Below are positions 22,236 to 29,106 of a DNA stretch of 32,472 bases, in pieces. Within the stretch, counting starts at the first letter, position 1. Each line of letters begins with the position of its first letter. The notes under the pieces were generated by a model. It was not told the DNA's origin, did not search any database, and saw only the letters and a program-made list of their open reading frames with translations. A program made the position numbers and the translations under genes. The DNA comes from Candidatus Parcubacteria bacterium. Lineage in GTDB: Bacteria; Patescibacteriota; Saccharimonadia; Saccharimonadales; Saccharimonadaceae. The DNA lies in contig JAEWBQ010000018.1 of assembly GCA_023391075.1 (NCBI GenBank), positions 1-32,472 on the forward strand, given 5' to 3'.

Positions 22236-23375
22236 CTATTTATCGATACTAAGATAATCGGTCTTCATCGAGGGAGCTGTCACCGAGCGGCCCTTCCAGG
22301 TAACCGTATGTGTCGCATAGCCCGTAAGGCTCAACGTAAGCAGCCAGAGTTCCTGAACGAACAGAGCAGGCACCAGGAGCGCGCCGAACCACCAGCCGCA
22401 CTGCCACATTCGACGCGTGTACACAGCATACAAAGCCATATGGATGATGATGAGCAACTCGGCCCACATGACAATATCGCTGCGCTGTGCTATCGAACCA
22501 ACGATGATCGTCAAAAGCGGCACATTCAGGAGCAGCAACATCACGACTCCAGCCAGACCGGCAAACGGTCGACCGCCAACAATAGGATAGTATAATCGAC
22601 GCGCAGCCTCGCGCTGCGATCGCCATGGTTTATATTCGGCGACGCCTAGTTGGCTTGTTCCAAGTAAGCAATGATACTTTGACGTCCCGATCTGCTCCGC
22701 CAGACGCTGCTCGGGGCGCACGTCAGCAGCGTACGCCGCAAAGCCACCGTGCTGAGCTAGCACCTCTCGGTCAATCATCCATAGTCCGCTCGAAGTCGCC
22801 GGCATAGAACGGCCGGCGATAATAAGCTCCCAGTAGTAACGCATATACCCAAACCAGACGCTCGGACTCCATCCATCACGCCGAATCGGCAAGACCGACA
22901 CCATATCCAGTTGCTCCGTCGTCATGTAGCCCACTAATTGACTAATTGTTGTAACCCCAATGTGCGTATCGACATCCAAGAATAGAAGCTTGGATCCGCT
23001 GGCTTCGCTCGCCAAAATCGACAGTGCGTGATTTTTACCGAGCCAACCGTCTGGCAGTTCACGGCCCGGCACGAACCGTACACCCACATGCGCAAAAGAG
23101 CGCACTAGTACCGAGGTATCATCCGTCGACCCGTCGTCAAATACGATAATCTCAATCTTTGGATAGTCGCTTGCTAGTACCCGCTCCAGGCACTCTGTCA
23201 TAACGCGCATCTCATTACGGACCGGAATACATACGCTGACCGTCGACGGATCAATCGCGGCCGTGATCTGCCGCTGGATGCGAAATCGTCGCATGGCAAC
23301 GGCGAGGCGCGAACCGGTCGCGACAGTCAGAAATGATACGATGATTAACAGGGGAAAAAAGATATACTCAAGCAC
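22236..23375 (-). CDS. GT2 glycosyltransferase (CrtQ/HpnI-like)
   Basis: A 379-residue membrane glycosyltransferase. N-terminal helix (about 2-24), GT2 domain (about 46-260) with VCIPVRNE, FDDGSTDDT, GWLGKNHAL and the DVDTH metal motif, then three or four C-terminal helices (about 275-355). The GWLGKNHA segment is typical of GT2 enzymes that glycosylate carotenoid acids (CrtQ) or hopanoids and other lipids, so a lipid acceptor is likely. QxxRW is replaced by QREAARRLYYP, so it is probably not a processive synthase. The start is GTG; an in-frame ATT three bases upstream lies exactly six bases from the -10 box. Confidence 0.83.
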   Translation of the reverse strand: MLEYIFFPLLIIVSFLTVATGSRLAVAMRRFRIQRQITAAIDPSTVSVCIPVRNEMRVMTECLERVLASDYPKIEIIVFDDGSTDDTSVLVRSFAHVGVRFVPGRELPDGWLGKNHALSILASEASGSKLLFLDVDTHIGVTTISQLVGYMTTEQLDMVSVLPIRRDGWSPSVWFGYMRYYWELIIAGRSMPATSSGLWMIDREVLAQHGGFAAYAADVRPEQRLAEQIGTSKYHCLLGTSQLGVAEYKPWRSQREAARRLYYPIVGGRPFAGLAGVVMLLLLNVPLLTIIVGSIAQRSDIVMWAELLIIIHMALYAVYTRRMWQCGWWFGALLVPALFVQELWLLTLSLTGYATHTVTWKGRSVTAPSMKTDYLSIDK

Positions 23376-23384
23376 AATACACTC

Positions 23385-23390
23385 ATGGTA
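23385..23390 (-). promoter_or_regulatory. -10 box, near-leaderless, for the GT2 gene
   Basis: TGATACCAT on the minus strand; TACCAT is nine bases before the GTG at 23375. Confidence 0.5.
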
Positions 23391-23419
23391 TCACGCTTGA
23401 CGGTGTGCGGGTAGTTCGC

Positions 23420-23425
23420 TACAAT
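23420..23425 (+). promoter_or_regulatory. -10 box of the secE-nusG operon
   Basis: TACAAT in TTCGCTACAAT; predicted start near 23432, only a few bases before a stem-loop. Confidence 0.55.
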
Positions 23426-23435
23426 ACGTATTGAC

Positions 23436-23457
23436 AGTCTGCAGCAGCAGACTTTTT
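23436..23457 (+). terminator. stem-loop with T tract in the secE leader
   Basis: AGTCTGC and GCAGACT (23436-23442 and 23447-23453) form a 7-bp stem with an AGCA loop, running into TTTTT. It lies between the promoter and secE. It could be an attenuator, a pause site or a 5' stabilising hairpin. Confidence 0.5.
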
Positions 23458-23473
23458 AAGTTGGAGAGTTATT

Positions 23474-23797
23474 TTGGCAACCAAACCATCAGCACCAGCC
23501 AAGGCCGCAACCGCCACCCGAGTGACGCGTATCCGTGCTACGGCTCCCAAAACAACAGCAGACAAACAGCCAAAAGAAAAACCAGCCCGTAAGCGCGGCG
23601 GCGTACTTCGTCCGTTTCGTGCCGTTGGCGGGTACTTTGCCGGCGCATGGCGCGAACTACGCGAGGTTCGTTGGCCAACCCGCGGGCAGACCTGGAGCAT
23701 GACTGGCGCCCTGGTGGCATTTACTGCCGTCTTCGTCGTCCTGATTCTACTCCTCGACATCCTGTTTAAATATTTGTTTGAGCTCATTTTGAAGTAA
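23474..23797 (+). CDS. secE: SecE preprotein translocase subunit
   Basis: A 107-residue SecE, the essential small subunit that clamps SecY in the Sec translocon. The first 45 residues are an Ala/Lys/Pro-rich basic extension. The amphipathic helix with the family signature YFAGAWRELREVRWPTRGQT (about 53-72) follows, then one membrane helix (about 76-102). The start codon is TTG at 23474, supported by GGAGAG five bases upstream; no ATG is suitable. nusG follows 15 bases later, the conserved secE-nusG arrangement. Confidence 0.93.
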   Translation: MATKPSAPAKAATATRVTRIRATAPKTTADKQPKEKPARKRGGVLRPFRAVGGYFAGAWRELREVRWPTRGQTWSMTGALVAFTAVFVVLILLLDILFKYLFELILK

Positions 23798-23812
23798 AGG
23801 AACATCGCACAT

Positions 23813-24358
23813 ATGGCACAAAATCGTTACGACAGCACCCGTCAGTGGTACGCAATCCACACCTACAGCGGCTACGAAGAAAAAGTAGCTGACAGCATCC
23901 GTCAGCGTATCAACGCCGTCGACATGGCCGACAAGATCTTTGACGCTATGGTACCAAAAGAGAAGCAGATCCAAATCAAGAACGGCAAGCGCAAGGTCGT
24001 CGAGAGTAAAATCTTCCAGGGCTACGTACTGGTCGAAATGAAGCTCACCGACGAAACCTGGTACATCGTCCGCAACACCCCAGGTGTCACCGGCTTCGTA
24101 GGTAGCGGCACGGAACCGACTCCAGTTTCGGACAGCGAAATCACCAAGATCAAGAAGCGCATGGGCGTCGAAGATCCAAAGCATCACATCGACTTCAGCG
24201 AGGGCGAAGTGGTCTCGATCACCGACGGTCCATTCAAGGGCTTCGATGGTGCGATCGCCGAAATCGACAACCAAAAGGGCAAGATCAAAGTCATGGTCAG
24301 TATGTTCGGCCGCGACACACCTGTCGAACTTGACGCCCTGCAGGTAAAGAAAGTTTAA
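23813..24358 (+). CDS. nusG: transcription termination/antitermination factor NusG
   Basis: A 181-residue NusG, which binds RNA polymerase and couples it to ribosomes or Rho. The NGN domain is about 8-115 (WYAIHTYSGYEEKVADSI, then GYVLVEM, then WYIVRNTPGVTGFVGSG) and the C-terminal KOW domain about 127-181 (EGEVVSITDGPFKGFDGAIAEID). Length and domain order are normal. AAGGA lies 11 bases before the ATG. Unlike most bacteria, rplK does not follow directly: two other genes lie between. Confidence 0.95.
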   Translation: MAQNRYDSTRQWYAIHTYSGYEEKVADSIRQRINAVDMADKIFDAMVPKEKQIQIKNGKRKVVESKIFQGYVLVEMKLTDETWYIVRNTPGVTGFVGSGTEPTPVSDSEITKIKKRMGVEDPKHHIDFSEGEVVSITDGPFKGFDGAIAEIDNQKGKIKVMVSMFGRDTPVELDALQVKKV

Positions 24359-24371
24359 ACCATTCAATCAA

Positions 24372-24397
24372 ACGCCTCCGTCCTGGGGGCGTTTTTG
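24372..24397 (+). terminator. intrinsic terminator of secE-nusG
   Basis: ACGCCTCC and GGGGGCGT form an 8-bp stem (one T-G pair) with a GTCCT loop, followed by TTTTTG. Confidence 0.85.
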
Positions 24398-24413
24398 TAA
24401 GCGGAGCCATTGT

Positions 24414-24902
24414 ATGCCAAGCAACTTCGAAACACTCACCCAAGAGCAATTGCAGCCACGCCCCATCCAGAACCAAACGAGCGAACAATACGGCGTATAC
24501 GTCGTGCCTGCCATTGGTAACGGCGTCATCTTGACGCAAGAAGGATCGATTTTACGTGGGCTGCGCGCACTGCCAGGTGGCGCCGAAAGCAATGCGCTTG
24601 CAGAAGCGCGCGCGAAGGGCCTGTCAAAGATGTCAGCTGCCGGCCCGCTCAAGTTTAGCCAAGAACAATCCATCCTTCTAAACGGCGTAGGATACGTGAT
24701 CGAACCAAGCAGTGACGGGCGGGGCGTTGACTATGCGCGGTTTGGGTTCGAAACCCATCATGTCGACGAGCTCTACGAGCTACATGTCAAACTTGGCCAG
24801 GCAGCGAAGACCGCCGAATCATTCCGCCACGCGCATCGCCACCAGGCGCTCCTCCGATCATTCGGTCAATTTGCCATAGACAATGCGACGCGCGGCTACT
24901 AA
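24414..24902 (+). CDS. hypothetical protein after nusG
   Basis: A 162-residue soluble protein with no recognised family. The first 25 residues are Gln/Pro-rich (EQLQPRPIQNQTSEQ), the middle is mixed (YVVPAIGNGVILTQEGSILRGL), and the C-terminal third is helical and His-rich (SFRHAHRHQALLRSFG). There are no cysteines and no membrane helix. GGAG lies seven bases upstream of the ATG. No separate promoter is visible, so it may be read by leakage through the nusG terminator 17 bases before it. Its stop overlaps the stop of the convergent transporter gene by four bases. Confidence 0.6.
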   Translation: MPSNFETLTQEQLQPRPIQNQTSEQYGVYVVPAIGNGVILTQEGSILRGLRALPGGAESNALAEARAKGLSKMSAAGPLKFSQEQSILLNGVGYVIEPSSDGRGVDYARFGFETHHVDELYELHVKLGQAAKTAESFRHAHRHQALLRSFGQFAIDNATRGY

Positions 24903-26284
24903 TGTAGCTGGCCGGTTGCCATAAAGAAGAACAGCACGCCGACCGATACGGTCATCAGAATCAGCCCAAGTGTCACAAATATGTTTGATACCGGGCCGTT
25001 TTTGTATTCGCCCATAATCGCTTTGTTGTTGCCGACGCGCAGGATCATCCAGATCAGCGGCACTGCAGCGACGCCGTTAAACACTGCTGTAAAGATCAGC
25101 GCCTGAATCGGATCGATGCCAAAGAAATTAATCGCGAGGCCAACGAGTATCGCGATGATAATGACACTATAAAAGCCAGTCGCCCGGTGGAACTTACGCC
25201 ACAGACCCTCGCGCCAGCTGACCGTCTCGCTGATCGCATAGGCCGCCGATCCGGCAAGTACCGGCACTGCCAGTAGGCCGATGCCCAGGATACCGATCGA
25301 GAAGATAGCCTTTGCCACGAATCCCGAGTGCGGGAAGCCCTGTACCAATGGCTGCAGGGCAGCGGCGGCGTCTGACGCCGACGTAATGTTGGTGACGCCG
25401 TGCTTAAACAGCACCGACGAACAGGCAATGACAATAAACCATGCCGTCAATGTCGCGAGGGTCATCCCTACGAAGTTGTCGGTTCGAATACCGCGCAGAA
25501 AGTGCTTGTTGACCTTGGGTAGTTTCAGCGCCCCGACGATGCGTTTTTTGGCAATTTCTTCCTCAACGACTTCCGACGTATCCCAAAAGAACAGATACGG
25601 TGAAATCGTCGTTCCTAAAATACCGACGAAAATGTAAATCATATCGGCATTGAGCTTCGGAAATGTCATGAACGTCGAGCGGAACACCTCACCCCAGTTC
25701 TGCGTCACCATGATAGCCGTCACCGGGTAGGCAAGCAGGGCGATTGCCAGCCACTTCAAAATCCTGGCATACTTCTTGTAGCTTACGAATACCACTAAAG
25801 CCATAATCACCAACGCGTAAATCACCGCCAGCAGTGCAAACGGTGCCTTCGGCACGAAGAGCTGCGTCGTGGCTGCCATTGCACCTAGGTCGGCACCGAT
25901 GTTGACGGTATTTGCGACTACGACCAGGAACACCGCCATATAGAGCAGTTTCTTACTATAATGCTCCTTCAGAAGTGCCGCCAGGCCGCGTCCTGTTACC
26001 GCACCGATGCGCGAGCATGACTCCTGAATCGCCAAAAGCAGCGGATACATAATAGGAAAAGCCCACAAAAAGCCTGTACCATACGCGGCACCCGCCTGTG
26101 AGTAAGTCGCGATGCCAGATGGATCGTCGTCCGCTGCACCCGTAACCAGGCCAGGACCCAAAATACACAGGAACCTGTTAAATCGTTTGCGGCTCATCAT
26201 ACGAGCGGCGATGTGCTTCGCGTGCTTTTCTGCCGATATGAATTTCTTTGTCTGTTTTGCCAGAAGGCTCTGATGTTTTTTCAT
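24899..26284 (-). CDS. NRAMP-related divalent metal transporter
   Basis: A 461-residue membrane protein of the NRAMP superfamily with about eleven helices after a basic N-terminal tail. In helix 1 the canonical DPGN is DPSG (D54-P55-S56-G57, in GAADDDPSGIATYSQ). In helix 6 the MPH motif is replaced: GTTISPYLFFWDTSE has S228-P229-Y230. Without the Met sulfur ligand and the Asn it is unlikely to be a classical Mn/Fe importer (MntH). Selectivity may favour a hard cation such as Mg, as reported for NRAMP-related magnesium transporters, but this is inference. An inverted repeat overlaps its promoter. Confidence 0.85.
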   Translation of the reverse strand: MKKHQSLLAKQTKKFISAEKHAKHIAARMMSRKRFNRFLCILGPGLVTGAADDDPSGIATYSQAGAAYGTGFLWAFPIMYPLLLAIQESCSRIGAVTGRGLAALLKEHYSKKLLYMAVFLVVVANTVNIGADLGAMAATTQLFVPKAPFALLAVIYALVIMALVVFVSYKKYARILKWLAIALLAYPVTAIMVTQNWGEVFRSTFMTFPKLNADMIYIFVGILGTTISPYLFFWDTSEVVEEEIAKKRIVGALKLPKVNKHFLRGIRTDNFVGMTLATLTAWFIVIACSSVLFKHGVTNITSASDAAAALQPLVQGFPHSGFVAKAIFSIGILGIGLLAVPVLAGSAAYAISETVSWREGLWRKFHRATGFYSVIIIAILVGLAINFFGIDPIQALIFTAVFNGVAAVPLIWMILRVGNNKAIMGEYKNGPVSNIFVTLGLILMTVSVGVLFFFMATGQLH

Positions 26285-26293
26285 GTTATTGTC

Positions 26294-26317
26294 GCTTACG
26301 CTTTATATAGAGTAAGC
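26294..26317 (-). promoter_or_regulatory. inverted repeat over the transporter promoter
   Basis: GCTTAC (26294-26299) and GTAAGC (26312-26317) flank an AT-rich TATATA core that could be the -10 box of the minus-strand transporter gene. The position suits a repressor such as a metal sensor, but the identity is unknown. Confidence 0.4.
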
Positions 26318-26361
26318 ATACACTACTGCCTACGCTATGCCTAGTGCCAGTGAGCTACCCC

Positions 26362-26390
26362 TTGAAAATCTTCCACTTTGGGCGTATAAT
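26362..26390 (+). promoter_or_regulatory. sigma70-type promoter of rplK
   Basis: TTGAAA (26362-26367), 17 bases, TATAAT (26385-26390). It is the only fully canonical -35/-10 pair recognised here. Predicted start near 26397. Confidence 0.75.
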
Positions 26391-26403
26391 ATGAGGGTTA
26401 CGC

Positions 26404-26433
26404 ACTAAATATATGCTTCAATAAATATTTAGT
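26404..26433 (+). other. stem-loop in the rplK leader
   Basis: ACTAAATAT and ATATTTAGT (9 bp, perfect) flank a 12-nt loop, just before AAGGA and the rplK start. It has no resemblance to the L1 binding site seen before rplA. Confidence 0.5.
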
Positions 26434-26449
26434 ACAAGAAGGAAAAGTT

Positions 26450-26875
26450 ATGGCAAAAAAGATTATCGGTAACCTCAAACTCCGTATCCCAGCTGGCCGC
26501 GCGACCGCAGGTCCTCCAGTTGGTTCAACTCTCGGTCAGTGGGGCCTCAACATGATGGATTTCATCAATCCGTTTAACGACGCAACCAAAGACCTGATGG
26601 GCAAGGACGTTATCGTTCACCTGCAGGTGTTCGAAGACCGAACGTTCACATGGAAGTCACTTGGCCAGCCAGTTGACGACATGATCCGCGAACGCGCTGG
26701 GATCCAAAAGGGTAGCGCCAAGCCACACACCGACAAGGTCGGCAAGATCACTCGCGCTCAGATCGAAGAAATCGCCGAGATCAAGAAAGACCAGCTCAAC
26801 GCCGTTGACGCCGAAGGCCGCTTCAAGGTTATCGCCGGTTCAGCCCGCTCTATGGGCGTCGAAGTCGTCGAATAG
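26450..26875 (+). CDS. rplK: ribosomal protein L11 (uL11)
   Basis: A 141-residue L11 of normal length. It binds the GTPase-associated region of 23S rRNA and forms the stalk base. N-terminal domain: KLRIPAGRATAGPPVGSTLG (about 8-27), with the Pro-rich switch, then NPFNDATKDL. C-terminal RNA-binding domain about 70-141 ends in GSARSMGVEVVE. AAGGA lies six bases before the ATG. It is monocistronic here, closed by a strong hairpin, and separated from rplA by about 3.3 kb. Confidence 0.96.
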   Translation: MAKKIIGNLKLRIPAGRATAGPPVGSTLGQWGLNMMDFINPFNDATKDLMGKDVIVHLQVFEDRTFTWKSLGQPVDDMIRERAGIQKGSAKPHTDKVGKITRAQIEEIAEIKKDQLNAVDAEGRFKVIAGSARSMGVEVVE

Positions 26876-26890
26876 ACCACTTGGATTCAA

Positions 26891-26931
26891 GCTTTAATAA
26901 TAGCACCCATATCGGGTGCTATTATTAAAGC
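26891..26931. terminator. long bidirectional hairpin after rplK
   Basis: GCTTTAATAATAGCACCC is perfectly complementary to the bases at 26914-26931, giving an 18-bp stem with an ATATC loop. The T-rich lower stem can serve as a terminator for both rplK and the convergent membrane protein gene. Confidence 0.8.
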
Positions 26932-26954
26932 CGTTATTTATCGTCGTTGCGCGA

Positions 26955-27773
26955 TCACGCGCGTGCTTTACGTGTATAGACACGATGAGCGACAGACGGC
27001 ACAAGTAACCATACGGCAACTATATAGCCCCCGACCGCCACGACAATTCCAACCCACTCCGCACCGATTAAAGGCGTTTGACTAACGGGAATCAATGAGA
27101 GGAGACCGCCAACAGCCATTGTCAGCAATACGGCAGTAGTGAATGCCAAGACTACGCGCTTCACGCGCTCGACAACTGGGAGCTGGCGATATACGTACAA
27201 GGCAACGCCGACAGCCACTGCGACACACCCCAATGTGAGCCCAAGCGGAGCAAGCATGCTGGCCGCATCCTGGCCGCTTTGTATAGAGCGCATCGTATCA
27301 GCCACTGCCGCAATTACTGCCAGGCCATATAATGTGCCGATACCAGCAACGCGCCAGTGGCGCGTAGACCGACCCGTTTTGAATCTGTCGTACCACACCG
27401 CCCAGAGAGTCATACCGGCCGCAATGATAACCGCTGCGATATTAAGCTGCTCGTAATTCATCGGAGCGATGTAGCTGCCCGCCGATATAAGGAGCTGTTC
27501 TATCATGCCGACGACAAAACCCGCTCCCGCTGCGATCCACCACCGCCCGATGCTGCGGCGATGCGTCAAGGCAGCGGCGATCAGTCCCACAACAAGAGGC
27601 ACGACAGCATCAGCAACCAGCAATGTCGTATTTGCCACCGACCCATATATCGTGTGATCCTGCAGGAGCAGCAATATGTACGGAACCGTATTACCGATAT
27701 ATGCGAGGCCCGCAATGATAATAAATCCCAGCCGAAATCGCGGTGGTATAGTGTATGAATTGTTTTTAACCAT
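26955..27773 (-). CDS. multi-pass membrane protein of unknown function
   Basis: A 272-residue hydrophobic protein with about eight predicted membrane helices, short loops and a basic C-terminus (HRVYTRKARA). A frame extension to 27836 is rejected because TATACT lies six bases before the ATG at 27773. No conserved motif or family was recognised. It faces rplK across the shared terminator hairpin. Confidence 0.65.
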   Translation of the reverse strand: MVKNNSYTIPPRFRLGFIIIAGLAYIGNTVPYILLLLQDHTIYGSVANTTLLVADAVVPLVVGLIAAALTHRRSIGRWWIAAGAGFVVGMIEQLLISAGSYIAPMNYEQLNIAAVIIAAGMTLWAVWYDRFKTGRSTRHWRVAGIGTLYGLAVIAAVADTMRSIQSGQDAASMLAPLGLTLGCVAVAVGVALYVYRQLPVVERVKRVVLAFTTAVLLTMAVGGLLSLIPVSQTPLIGAEWVGIVVAVGGYIVAVWLLVPSVAHRVYTRKARA

Positions 27774-27779
27774 GCACTC

Positions 27780-27785
27780 AGTATA
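27780..27785 (-). promoter_or_regulatory. -10 box, leaderless, for the 27773 gene
   Basis: TATACT on the minus strand, six bases before the ATG at 27773. Confidence 0.7.
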
Positions 27786-27865
27786 CGGCAAGGAATACAC
27801 ATGTCGATTATGTTTTTCGTAAAAAACCCGCATCAAAGCATTGACCGCCCAACTATTGCCCGCGT

Positions 27866-28107
27866 TATACTAAGAGCAGGTCATGGGAGTACTGGTAGGG
27901 GCACGTCTCGTATCTTTCCACTCGCAGGCCTTTACACACAAGCGGGCATACACACCGGCACGCGCCAGGCGTCCCTGTCCAAACTACATATTCAACGTTA
28001 CTTCAGGTGATACAGCAAATACCTAGGCGGTAGTATTTGTCTCCTCGTAACGCACTCACATAAAATCCGCGACTGACACGCTTTTCCTTGTTGTCAGTTT
28101 TTGTTTT
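27866..28107 (+). ncRNA. possible small RNA or short mRNA unit
   Basis: This 370-base gap holds TATACT at 27866-27871 not linked to a leaderless gene, a stem-loop CAAATAC/GTATTTG (28016-28022 and 28033-28039), and a terminator-like hairpin ACTGACA/TGTCAGT (28072-28078 and 28092-28098) running into TTTTTGTTTT. Together they delimit a transcript of roughly 230 nt from about 27878. No known RNA family was recognised. Alternatively the last hairpin belongs to the leader of the 28147 gene, from a TAAAAT box at 28061-28066. Confidence 0.35.
27883..28026 (+). CDS. doubtful 47-residue open frame
   Basis: An open frame beginning MGVLVGARLVSFH and ending VTSGDTANT, 11 bases after the TATACT at 27866-27871, with a weak GCAGG just upstream. 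The composition is Arg- and Thr-rich, with no motif. It may be the coding part of the short transcript or only chance. Confidence 0.2.
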   Translation: MGVLVGARLVSFHSQAFTHKRAYTPARARRPCPNYIFNVTSGDTANT

Positions 28108-28146
28108 ACCCAAAAACAACCATTTATTATCTCGAGGAGTACGAAT

Positions 28147-28398
28147 ATGACTTACCAAACCACTATCAACCATCCAGTTACCATCACTGCAATGGGCTTC
28201 GGCCGCGACATGCGCGCCTACCCGCGCCGCATGGAGTATCAGGGTTCGACCTATGACTTCATCGACGCCGGGTTGCGACTTGTCGTCAAGAGTGGGGAGC
28301 GGATCGCCGAGATCCTGACCCTCAGTGATGGCGCCAGCCAGTTTCGCCTCAAAAGCGACAACCGCGGTGGCAGCTGGACCCTCCTAAGTATCAGCTAG
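28147..28398 (+). CDS. small soluble hypothetical protein
   Basis: An 83-residue protein predicted to be mostly beta: TINHPVTITAMGFGRDMRAYPRRMEYQGSTY is followed by a Gly-rich hairpin (FIDAGLRLVVKSGERIAE) and ends in RLKSDNRGGSWTLLSIS. There is no signal or membrane segment, and the family is not recognised. GAGGAG seven bases before the ATG and a strong terminator after it suggest a well-expressed single gene. Confidence 0.65.
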   Translation: MTYQTTINHPVTITAMGFGRDMRAYPRRMEYQGSTYDFIDAGLRLVVKSGERIAEILTLSDGASQFRLKSDNRGGSWTLLSIS

Positions 28399-28421
28399 GC
28401 TGATCACTGGAGTGGGTGGTG

Positions 28422-28453
28422 AAAAAGAGAGGGAAGAGAGCCCTCTCTTTTTT
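28422..28453 (+). terminator. intrinsic terminator after the 28147 gene
   Basis: AAAAAGAGAGGG and CCCTCTCTTTTT pair over 12 bp with a 7-nt loop, ending in a T tract. Confidence 0.85.
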
Positions 28454-28476
28454 ATGGCGTTTATACCACAGTGTGC

Positions 28477-28482
28477 TATAAC
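28477..28482 (+). promoter_or_regulatory. -10 box, near-leaderless, for the pilin-like gene
   Basis: TGCTATAAC, with TATAAC ten bases before the ATG at 28493. A shifted reading (AACAAT, 28480-28485) would be seven bases away. Confidence 0.5.
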
Positions 28483-28492
28483 AATAAGTACT

Positions 28493-29038
28493 ATGAAACC
28501 ACGGCAGTCGTCTTACGGTTTTACGATAGTCGAACTATTGATCGTAATTGTCGTGATCGCAATTCTGGCTGCCATTGTGATCGCAGTCTACAGCGGCATC
28601 ACCGCTAAAGCCCAGTACTCAATTGAACGCCAGGATTTCGCGAGCCTCCAGCGCGCTATCGAACTCTACAAAGCAGACAAAGGCTACTACCCAAACAGCG
28701 CGAACTGCGTCAATACAACAGGTCAGTATAATTACCAATATCAATGGTGCGGCTACGACCAAGGTCAGGGCGACTCGTTCATACCCGGCGTCGTGCCGAC
28801 CTACGTCGCCAAACTGCCGACACTCGACCCAAGTCTTCCATCGAACAACACATACCTCTATCAATCGCGCGATGCCAGTGGCAACAACCCCGGCACCGAT
28901 CAGTATCAATTGATCCGCTACAACGCCGCCGGCCTTAGCTCAGCCGAAAAAACCAACAATCCTGACCTAATGACAGGTAGCGGGTACGATGGCATCGCAT
29001 GGGGCGTGCGTTCCAATCCATCAACCCCCTGGTGGTAG
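28493..29038 (+). CDS. type IV pilin / pseudopilin-like protein
   Basis: A 181-residue protein with a class III prepilin signal: nine-residue leader MKPRQSSYG, cleavage after Gly9, Phe at mature +1, Glu at +5 (FTIVELLIVIVV) and a long hydrophobic stalk helix. The soluble part starts with the helix SIERQDFASLQRAIELYKAD and contains two cysteines (in ANCVN and QWCGY) and Asn/Tyr-rich loops, like type II pseudopilins and minor pilins. It would need a prepilin peptidase and an assembly ATPase, not present in this window. Starts upstream of the promoter (28412) are rejected. Confidence 0.88.
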   Translation: MKPRQSSYGFTIVELLIVIVVIAILAAIVIAVYSGITAKAQYSIERQDFASLQRAIELYKADKGYYPNSANCVNTTGQYNYQYQWCGYDQGQGDSFIPGVVPTYVAKLPTLDPSLPSNNTYLYQSRDASGNNPGTDQYQLIRYNAAGLSSAEKTNNPDLMTGSGYDGIAWGVRSNPSTPWW

Positions 29039-29093
29039 TACAGTAGCACCGTGAGTCCGGCTCATTCGATTACGCAAAGCTTCAGCACTCCGG

Positions 29094-29099
29094 TATACT
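29094..29099 (+). promoter_or_regulatory. -10 box, leaderless, for the 29107 gene
   Basis: TATACT, seven bases before the ATG at 29107. Confidence 0.7.
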
Positions 29100-29106
29100 A
29101 AAAGCA

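Noticed and set aside
27801..28010. 69-codon open frame overlapping the region upstream of the 27773 gene
   Set aside because: It starts inside the promoter region of the minus-strand gene, has no ribosome binding site and an unlikely composition. The TATACT at 27866 lies inside it.
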